This document shows, in pieces, positions 58,346-64,000 of a stretch of DNA of 64,000 bases. The stretch's first letter is position 1. The number at the start of each line of letters is the position of its first letter. The stretch covers positions 2,604,001 to 2,668,000 of the forward strand of contig NZ_CP023701.1 of the NCBI RefSeq assembly GCF_008704535.1, read 5' to 3'. The notes below the pieces were generated by a model. The model did not search any database and was not told the origin of the DNA. It saw nothing but the letters and a program-made list of their open reading frames with translations. The DNA comes from Streptomyces subrutilus (GTDB lineage Bacteria; Actinomycetota; Actinomycetes; Streptomycetales; Streptomycetaceae). Made by a program: the position numbers and the translations under genes.

Positions 58346-59119
58346 ATGCGCATCGACCTCGCCTCGGCCCCGGGCGACCCGGAACGCCCCAATGAGGACT
58401 GGCTGTCGGCCGCCGTCCCGGCTTCGGGCGGCGGCGTCCTGGTCGCCCTGGACGGGGTGACCCCGCCGGCCGGCGCGGACGGCTGCGTGCACGGGGTGCC
58501 GTGGTTCACGGCGCGGCTCGGCGGCCGATTGACCGAACTGTCCGGTTCGCGGCGGGACATGCCGCTGGACCGCGTTCTGGCGGAGGCGGTCCGCGCCACC
58601 GCCGACGACCACCGCGACACCTGTGACCTTTCTCACGTCCGCACGCCGCAGGCGACCGTGGTCGTGGTCCGCTGGGACGGGGCGTACGTGGAGCACCTGG
58701 TGCTCTCGGACTCGGTGCTGCTGATCGAGGCGCCGGACGGCGCGGTGACGGCGGTGCTCGACGACCGGCTCGACCGGGTGCCGCGGGAGGTGCTGCGCTC
58801 GGTGGCGGCCACGGACGCGCTGCGCAACGCGGAGGGCGGCTTCTTCACGGCGGCGGCCGATCCGGCGGTGGCGGCCCGGGCGGTGACGGGGCGCACCCCG
58901 CGCGGGCGGGTGCGGGCGGTGGCCGCGCTGACGGACGGGGCGAGCAGGTGGACGGACACGTTCGGGGAGGGCGACTGGGCGCAGTGCCTGGCGGTGCTGC
59001 GCAAGGAGGGCGCGGAGGGCCTGATCGGCCGGGTCCGCGCCGTCGAGTCCGACCCGGCGCGCGCCGCGGCCCGCCACAAGCGCCACGACGACGCCTCGGC
59101 GGCGTACGCGGAGCTGTAG
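58346..59119 (+). CDS. PP2C-like protein phosphatase family protein
   Basis: A 257-residue protein with a degenerate PP2C layout: RPNEDWLSA near the start corresponds to the RxNED/D motif I, VLVALDGVTPP to DG motif II, and GASRWTDTFGEGDW to the DG(A/S) motif near the end. The C-terminal Asp motif (HKRHDDASAAYAEL) is present. It may dephosphorylate Ser/Thr phosphoproteins, but motif changes make activity uncertain. The ATG at 58346 is used. Confidence 0.65.
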   Translation: MRIDLASAPGDPERPNEDWLSAAVPASGGGVLVALDGVTPPAGADGCVHGVPWFTARLGGRLTELSGSRRDMPLDRVLAEAVRATADDHRDTCDLSHVRTPQATVVVVRWDGAYVEHLVLSDSVLLIEAPDGAVTAVLDDRLDRVPREVLRSVAATDALRNAEGGFFTAAADPAVAARAVTGRTPRGRVRAVAALTDGASRWTDTFGEGDWAQCLAVLRKEGAEGLIGRVRAVESDPARAAARHKRHDDASAAYAEL

Positions 59120-59171
59120 GGGGGCTTGCGGGCGCGGGGCGGGAGACGGGGGCGGAGGGGACAGGGGCGGT

Positions 59172-59612
59172 CTACTCCACGCCCGCGTTGAGCTGGTTGA
59201 GCAGGCGGGCCAGTTCCGCCACCTCGCCGCGGTCCCAGTCGGCGAGCTTGCGCATGTACTGCTCCCGCCGGGCGTCGCGGACCCGCAGGAAGCGGTGGCG
59301 GCCCTCGTCGGTGAGGCCGACGAGGAAGGCCCGCCCGTCGGCGGGGTCCGGTTCGCGGGCGACCAGGCCCAGCTCCTCCAGGGCCCGCAGCTGCCGGCTC
59401 ATGGTGGCCTTGCCGACGCCGAAGTAGGCGGCGAGTTCGGTGGCGCGCTGGTGTCCGGCGGCCTCCAGCCGGGTCAGGAGCCCGTACGCGGCAGGCTCCA
59501 GCTCGGGGTGGAGGGCGCGCGCCATCTCGCCGGAGGAGGCGCGGGCGCGCCGGAGGAAGACGGACAGCTCCCGCTCCAGGGCAAGGAACTCCTGGTCTTC
59601 GCTCCCGTGCAC
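59172..59612 (-). CDS. MarR-family transcriptional regulator
   Basis: A 146-residue winged-helix regulator. The DNA-binding part reads ATELAAYFGVGKATMSRQLR then ALEELGLVAREPDPADGRAF, with the conserved DGRA wing. The GTG at 59612 is used. It follows the lon gene on the same strand but behind a hairpin, so it probably has its own promoter. Confidence 0.9.
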   Translation of the reverse strand: MHGSEDQEFLALERELSVFLRRARASSGEMARALHPELEPAAYGLLTRLEAAGHQRATELAAYFGVGKATMSRQLRALEELGLVAREPDPADGRAFLVGLTDEGRHRFLRVRDARREQYMRKLADWDRGEVAELARLLNQLNAGVE

Positions 59613-59668
59613 GTCCTGCTCCTTCGCCTGTGGGTGGGGGCCCAGTATTTCGCAGCGGGCACGCCGAC

Positions 59669-59703
59669 GGCCCGGGGCCCCGCCGCAGCGGGGTCCCCGG
59701 GCC
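59669..59703 (-). terminator. Hairpin terminator after lon
   Basis: GGCCCGGGGCCCCGC and GCGGGGTCCCCGGGCC form a stem with one mismatch and the loop CGCA, about 50 bases after the lon stop. Confidence 0.6.
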
Positions 59704-59749
59704 GTCCGTACGGCCGCCGGTCGGGCGGGCCGGGCGCCGCGCGGTCCGG

Positions 59750-62149
59750 TCAGGCCGCCGCGGTCACGGCGGCCGCCGTGGCCGGGGCCAGGGCCAGTTC
59801 CAGGACCTGGCGCACGTCCGTCACCGGGTGCACCTCCAGCCCCGCCAGGACCTCGGCCGGGACGTCGTCCAGGTCGGCCTCGTTCCGCTTCGGGATGATC
59901 ACGGTGCTCAGTCCGGCCCGGTGCGCGGCCAGCAGCTTCTGCTTGACCCCGCCGATCGGCAGCACCCGCCCGGTGAGCGAGACCTCGCCGGTCATCGCCA
60001 CGTCCGTGCGCACCTGCCGGCCGGAGAGCAGCGAGGCGAGTGCGGTGGTCATGGTGATGCCCGCGCTCGGCCCGTCCTTGGGCACGGCGCCCGCCGGGAA
60101 GTGGATGTGGACGCCGCGGTCCTTCAGGTCGGCGACCGGCAGTTCCAGCTCCGCGCCGTGCGAGCGCAGGAAGCTCAGCGCGATCTGCGCCGACTCCTTC
60201 ATGACGTCGCCCAGCTGACCGGTGAGGGTGAGCCCGGCGGCGCCCGTCTCCGGGTCGGCCAGGGAGGCCTCCACGAAGAGCACGTCGCCGCCGGCGCCGG
60301 TCACCGCGAGGCCGGTGGCCACGCCGGGGACGGCGGTGCGCCGCTCGGCCGGGTCCTGGGCCGACTCCGGCACGTGGTGCGGGCGTCCGACGAGGGCGCG
60401 CAGGTCGTCCGCGCCGATGGCGAGGGGCAGTTCCCGTTCGCCCAGCTCGTGCTGGGAGGCCACCTTGCGCAGCAGGCGCGCCAGGGAGCGCTCCAGGGCG
60501 CGCACGCCGGCCTCACGGGTGTACTCGCCGGCCAGCCTGCGCAGCGCCGGCTCCTCCAGGACGACCTCGTCGGCGCCGAGCCCCGCGCGCTCCAGCTGCC
60601 GGGGCAGCAGGTGGTCGCGGGCGATGACGACCTTCTCGTCCTCGGTGTAGCCGTCGAGCCGGACGATCTCCATCCGGTCGGCGAGCGCCTCCGGGATGGC
60701 CTCCAGCACGTTGGCGGTGGCCAGGAAGACCACGTCGCTGAGGTCGAGTTCGACCTCCAGGTAGTGGTCGCGGAAGGTGTGGTTCTGGGCCGGGTCCAGG
60801 ACCTCCAGCAGGGCGGCCGCGGGGTCGCCGCGGAAGTCGGAGCCCACCTTGTCGATCTCGTCGAGCAGGACCACCGGGTTCATGGAACCGGCCTCCTTGA
60901 TGGCCCGTACGATCCGGCCCGGCAGGGCGCCCACGTAGGTCCGGCGGTGTCCGCGCACCTCGGCCTCGTCCCGTACGCCGCCGAGGGCGACGCGGACGAA
61001 GCTGCGGCCCATGGCGTGCGCGACGGACTCGCCGAGGGAGGTCTTGCCGACTCCGGGCGGTCCGACGAGGGCCAGCACGGCGCCGCCGCGGCGTCCGCCG
61101 ATGACGCCCATCCCGCGCTCGCCGCGCCGCTTGCGCACGGCGAGGTACTCGGTGATGCGGTCCTTCACGTCGGCCAGTCCGGCGTGCTCGGCGTCGAGCA
61201 CGGCGCGGGCGCCGCGGATGTCGTAGGCGTCCTCGGTCCGCTCGTTCCAGGGCAGTTCGAGGACGGTGTCGAGCCAGGTCCGGATCCAGGAGCCCTCGGG
61301 GCTCTGGTCGCTGGACCGCTCCAGCTTCTCGACCTCCTTGAGGGCGGCCTCGCGCACCTTCTCGGGGAGGTCGGCGGCCTCGACGCGGGCGCGGTAGTCG
61401 TCGGACTCCTCGCCGTCCTTCTCGCCGTTCAGCTCGCGCAGTTCCTTGCGCACGGCCTCCAGCTGGCGGCGCAGCAGGAACTCGCGCTGCTGCTTGTCGA
61501 CGCCGTCCTGGACGTCCTTGGCGATGGACTCGGCGACGTCCTGTTCGGCGAGGTGGTCGGAGAGCGCCCTGACGGCCAGCCGCAGGCGGGCGACGGGGTC
61601 GGCGGTCTCCAGCAGCTCGACCTTCTGGGCGAGGGTGAGGAAGGGCGAGTAGCCCGAGTTGTCGGCGAGGGCGGAGACGCCCTCGATCTGCTGGACCCGG
61701 TCGACGACCTGCCAGGCCCCGCGCTTCTTGAGCCAGGTGGTGGCCAGCGCCTTGTACTCGGTGACGAGCTCGGTGACCGCTCCGGGCAGCGGGTCGGGCA
61801 CCTCCTCGTCCACGGTCTCGCCCTCGACCCACAGGGCGGCGCCGGGCCCGGTGGTCCCGGCCCCGATGCGGACCCGGCCGCGGCCGCGGATGAGGGCGCC
61901 CGGGTCTCCGTCGGAGAGCCGTCCGACCTGCTCCACGGTGCCGAGCACGCCGGTCCCGGCGTACGTGCCGTCGATCCGCGGCACGAGCAGCACCTGGGGC
62001 TTGCCGGTGCCCGCCGCGGCCTGGGCCGCTTCCACGGCGCCGCGCACCTCGGCGTCGGACAGGTCGAGCGGTACGACCATTCCGGGCAGCACGACCTCGT
62101 CGTCGAGCGGCAGCACGGGCAGGGTGAGCGTTGCGGGCGTCGAAGCCAT
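59750..62149 (-). CDS. lon: ATP-dependent Lon protease
   Basis: A 799-residue LonA-type protease. An N-terminal LAN domain (about 1-200), a central coiled part, the AAA+ module with Walker A GPPGVGKTSLGES (about 370) and Walker B VVLLDEIDKVG, and the C-terminal protease domain with the S695/K736 dyad (KDGPSAGITM, IGGVKQKLLA) are all intact. It degrades damaged and regulatory proteins. A HAIR element in its promoter places it in the HspR heat-shock regulon, as known for lon of Streptomyces. The ATG at 62149 is used. Confidence 0.95.
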   Translation of the reverse strand: MASTPATLTLPVLPLDDEVVLPGMVVPLDLSDAEVRGAVEAAQAAAGTGKPQVLLVPRIDGTYAGTGVLGTVEQVGRLSDGDPGALIRGRGRVRIGAGTTGPGAALWVEGETVDEEVPDPLPGAVTELVTEYKALATTWLKKRGAWQVVDRVQQIEGVSALADNSGYSPFLTLAQKVELLETADPVARLRLAVRALSDHLAEQDVAESIAKDVQDGVDKQQREFLLRRQLEAVRKELRELNGEKDGEESDDYRARVEAADLPEKVREAALKEVEKLERSSDQSPEGSWIRTWLDTVLELPWNERTEDAYDIRGARAVLDAEHAGLADVKDRITEYLAVRKRRGERGMGVIGGRRGGAVLALVGPPGVGKTSLGESVAHAMGRSFVRVALGGVRDEAEVRGHRRTYVGALPGRIVRAIKEAGSMNPVVLLDEIDKVGSDFRGDPAAALLEVLDPAQNHTFRDHYLEVELDLSDVVFLATANVLEAIPEALADRMEIVRLDGYTEDEKVVIARDHLLPRQLERAGLGADEVVLEEPALRRLAGEYTREAGVRALERSLARLLRKVASQHELGERELPLAIGADDLRALVGRPHHVPESAQDPAERRTAVPGVATGLAVTGAGGDVLFVEASLADPETGAAGLTLTGQLGDVMKESAQIALSFLRSHGAELELPVADLKDRGVHIHFPAGAVPKDGPSAGITMTTALASLLSGRQVRTDVAMTGEVSLTGRVLPIGGVKQKLLAAHRAGLSTVIIPKRNEADLDDVPAEVLAGLEVHPVTDVRQVLELALAPATAAAVTAAA

Positions 62150-62170
62150 GATCTTCCCTCCGGCAGTGAA

Positions 62171-62191
62171 GTTGAGCTATGCCGACTCAAT
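62171..62191. promoter_or_regulatory. HAIR element (HspR operator) of lon
   Basis: TTGAGC-TATGCCG-ACTCAA (core 62172-62190) matches the HspR-associated inverted repeat CTTGAGT-N7-ACTCAAG with conserved TTGAG and CTCAA half-sites at the right spacing, 22 bases upstream of the lon start codon. Confidence 0.8.
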
Positions 62192-62219
62192 GCACCCGCG
62201 CCGCCCGATGTTCCCCGAC

Positions 62220-62244
62220 GGGCGTTCGCCCGGGGCGAACGCCC
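62220..62244 (-). terminator. Hairpin terminator after the SnoaL-like gene
   Basis: GGGCGTTCGCC and GGCGAACGCCC are perfect 11-bp arms with a three-base loop, 36 bases downstream of the SnoaL-like stop (minus strand) and upstream of the lon promoter. Confidence 0.65.
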
Positions 62245-62279
62245 GCCGGCCGCGTCACCCACCTGCCCGAACACCACAC

Positions 62280-62696
62280 CTAGGGGGCGAGTCCGTCCTC
62301 CCGCAGGCCCGCGAGGACGGCCGCGCCGAGGGCCTGGACCGCGGAGAGCGGGCGGACCATCACGGTCATCTCGTCGATCCGGCCCTCGTCGTCGAAATGG
62401 AACAGGTCGATGCCGTGGACCTGCCGCCCGCCGATCCCCGCCCGGAAGACGAGGCCGTGCGCCGGCGCCTCCTTCCCGTCCGCCCCGGTCTCGTCGGCCC
62501 CCTCCAGGGCGCCGACGTAACGGAAGTCCTCGAAGGTGCGCAGCAGGACGCCGAGCAGCCCGAGCACCTCGGCCTTCCCCTCGAAGGGGACGAACTTGAC
62601 CGGGCTGTGCAGGCGGACCCCCTCGGTGAACAGCTCCGACAGCGCGGCGTGGTCGCGCGCCTCGACGGCGGCGCGGAAGCGTGCGGCGGTCTCCAT
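62280..62696 (-). CDS. SnoaL-like/NTF2-fold protein
   Basis: A 138-residue protein of the SnoaL-like fold, starting METAARFRAAVEARDHAALS and continuing LFTEGVRLHSP, with the C-terminal strand region GIDLFHFDDEGRIDEMTVMV. Such proteins bind small hydrophobic molecules or act as isomerases or hydrolases; the active residues cannot be assigned. It is divergent from the PadR gene, which probably represses it. Confidence 0.8.
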   Translation of the reverse strand: METAARFRAAVEARDHAALSELFTEGVRLHSPVKFVPFEGKAEVLGLLGVLLRTFEDFRYVGALEGADETGADGKEAPAHGLVFRAGIGGRQVHGIDLFHFDDEGRIDEMTVMVRPLSAVQALGAAVLAGLREDGLAP

Positions 62697-62722
62697 GGCC
62701 TGATCCCCTCCCCATACTCATC

Positions 62723-62740
62723 AATATGACTAGTCTTATT
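62723..62740. promoter_or_regulatory. Palindromic PadR operator candidate
   Basis: AATATGACTAGTCTTATT is a near-perfect palindrome (one mismatched pair), AT-rich in a very GC-rich region, between the divergent SnoaL-like and PadR genes. Outer flanks ACTCA and TGAGT extend the symmetry. Confidence 0.65.
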
Positions 62741-62801
62741 CTTGAGTACGCTGCGCGCCCGGACAAGGGTGCGTACGGGACGAGAGAAGAGGGGGCGGGC
62801 C

Positions 62802-63371
62802 ATGGCCCTGCGGCACGCCGTGCTGGCGGCCCTGCTGAGCGGTGAGTTCAGCGGCTACGAACTGGCCAAGTCCTTCGACCTGGGCGTCGCGAACTTCTGG
62901 CACGCCCTCCCCCAGCAGCTCTACGCGGAACTGGCCGGGCTGGAGAAGGACGGGCTGGTCACGGGGCGGCAGGTGGTCCAGGAGACCCGACCCAACAAGC
63001 GGCTCTTCCGCGTCACCGACGCCGGTCTGCGGGAGCTGGAGCGGTTCGCGGCGCCGCCGTCGAAGCCGTCGTTCATCCGGGACGACCTGCTGGTGAAGGT
63101 GCAGGCGGTCGACCGCGTCGGGGCCGGACCGGTGATCGACCAGCTGGAGGAGCGGGCGGCGGCGGCCGCGGCCAAGATCGACCTGCTCGGCAGGATGCTG
63201 CTGCGGATGCGCGGGGCCGCGACCGAGGAGGAGTTCCTGCTCGGCGGCGAGCCCGTGGGCCCGTACCTGACCTGCCTGCGCGGTCTGGCCTTCGAGGAGG
63301 GGCACCGGGACTGGTGCCTGCGCACGGCCGGGATCCTGCGGAACCGGGAGGCGCTCCGTGCGACCCGGTGA
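62802..63371 (+). CDS. PadR-family transcriptional regulator
   Basis: A 189-residue PadR (subfamily 1) regulator. The winged helix-turn-helix covers about 1-75 (LAALLSGEFSGYELAKSFDL, then YAELAGLEKDGLVTGRQVVQ), followed by a C-terminal dimerisation helix region. The ATG at 62802 after GAAGAGGGGG is chosen over an upstream in-frame GTG. Its last codons overlap the next gene. Confidence 0.88.
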   Translation: MALRHAVLAALLSGEFSGYELAKSFDLGVANFWHALPQQLYAELAGLEKDGLVTGRQVVQETRPNKRLFRVTDAGLRELERFAAPPSKPSFIRDDLLVKVQAVDRVGAGPVIDQLEERAAAAAAKIDLLGRMLLRMRGAATEEEFLLGGEPVGPYLTCLRGLAFEEGHRDWCLRTAGILRNREALRATR

Positions 63372-64000
63372 CGCGGCTGCGGACGGCGGCCCGCAGGCCG
63401 GGGGCACGGCGGGCGGCGGCACGGCGGGCGGGGGCACGGCGGGCGGCGGCACGGCGGGCGGCGGCACGGCGGGCGGCGGCACGGCGGGCGGCGGCACGGC
63501 GGGCGGCGGCACGGCGGGCGGCGGCGTGCGCGGCGCCCGCGCGGAGACCGGCGGCGCGGACCGGCGCGGCCACCTCCGGTACGTGGCCCTCGGCGACAGC
63601 CACACCGAAGGGGTCGGCGACGGCGACGACACGACCGGGCTGCGCGGCTGGGCCGACCGGCTCGCGGAGCTGATCGCGGCCGCCGAGCCGACGGCGCGCT
63701 ACGCCAACCTGGCCGTGCGCGGCCGGCTCGCCCACCAGGTCCGCGCCGGGCAGCTGGCGCCCGCCCTGGCCCTGCGGCCCGATCTGGCCACGGTCGTCGC
63801 GGGGGTCAACGACGTGCTGCGGCCGCGGTTCGACGCGGGGCGGGTCGCGGGGGAGGTGGAGGCGATGTTCGCCGCGCTGACCGGCGCCGGGACCCACGTG
63901 GTCACCCTCGCCTTCCCCGACCTCGGGCGGATCGCACCGCTGGCCCGGCCCCTCGCGCCGCGCCTGACCGAGCTCGACGCCCGGATCCGCGCCGCGGCCG
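63358..64000 (+). CDS. SGNH/GDSL hydrolase, cut by the right edge, with N-terminal pentapeptide repeats
   Basis: The frame begins at a GTG overlapping the PadR stop region and runs to the window edge. After eight GTAGG pentapeptides comes the hydrolase block I YVALGDSHTEG with the catalytic serine, block II-like NLAVRG, and block III AGVNDVLRP, as in lysophospholipase L1-like esterases. The C-terminal His/Asp block is beyond the edge. A GTG at 63526 just after the repeats is an alternative start that would leave the repeat uncoded. Confidence 0.8.
   Translation, partial: MRPGDAAADGGPQAGGTAGGGTAGGGTAGGGTAGGGTAGGGTAGGGTAGGGTAGGGVRGARAETGGADRRGHLRYVALGDSHTEGVGDGDDTTGLRGWADRLAELIAAAEPTARYANLAVRGRLAHQVRAGQLAPALALRPDLATVVAGVNDVLRPRFDAGRVAGEVEAMFAALTGAGTHVVTLAFPDLGRIAPLARPLAPRLTELDARIRAAA
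63403..63522 (+). repeat. Eight tandem 15-bp units encoding GTAGG
   Basis: Eight copies of GGCACGGCGGGCGGC, of which only the second differs (last base G). In frame they encode Gly-Thr-Ala-Gly-Gly eight times at the N-terminus of the SGNH hydrolase. A minisatellite that can change length by slippage. Confidence 0.9.

Overview
The window is very GC-rich, uses GTG starts freely, and carries genes typical of Streptomyces: a conservon, an HspR-type lon promoter, a DUF6479 protein, a Ku/LigD-type NHEJ set and TetR/PadR/LuxR regulators. I read it as chromosomal DNA of a Streptomyces or close relative. No rRNA, tRNA, CRISPR array, integrase or IS element was recognised.

Region 1 (1-10555, all minus): an anti-phage-type block. 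A helicase-associated (XPB/Ssl2-like) protein and a soluble Ser/Thr kinase precede a SNF2-family helicase and a very large N6-adenine methylase that runs off the left edge. The last two look like drmD-drmMI of class 1 DISARM; drmA, drmB and drmC would have to lie left of position 1. Region 2 (about 10630-11700) is a scar. A frameshifted DUF234 ATPase remnant and an FG-GAP protein remnant, both lacking their N-termini, meet head to head.

Region 3 (11803 to about 34642, perhaps 35435) looks like an unfamiliar biosynthetic gene cluster. It holds a complete extra route from glutamate to porphobilinogen: glutamyl-tRNA synthetase (+ strand), glutamyl-tRNA reductase HemA, glutamate-1-semialdehyde aminomutase HemL and porphobilinogen synthase HemB. 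HemC and HemD are absent. These genes are interleaved with an NDP-forming acyl-CoA synthetase, a CaiB-type CoA-transferase, a group A flavin monooxygenase, two Asp/Glu-racemase/maleate-isomerase family proteins, a luciferase-like oxidoreductase, two exporters, a LysR regulator, two paralogous YciI-LuxR fusion regulators, a single-module type I PKS (KS-AT-degenerate DH-ACP) with a TTA codon, and a TetR regulator. The gene set suggests either that 5-aminolevulinate or porphobilinogen is a building block, or that these are resistant copies of tetrapyrrole enzymes in a producer of a pathway inhibitor. I cannot assign a known product.

Region 4 (about 35600-64000) looks like ordinary chromosome: XdhC, a small conserved protein, DUF6479, LigD-like ligase and polymerase with Ku, a NERD-like protein, a lipoprotein/histidine kinase pair, a TetR with two divergent diiron proteins, a PBP/RodA pair, an NlpC/P60 hydrolase, a conservon (cvnABCD) with a styrene-monooxygenase-like flavoenzyme, a PP2C-like protein, MarR, Lon, SnoaL-like, PadR and an SGNH hydrolase cut by the right edge. 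From memory this order resembles the S. coelicolor segment from lon to ku; that was not checked.
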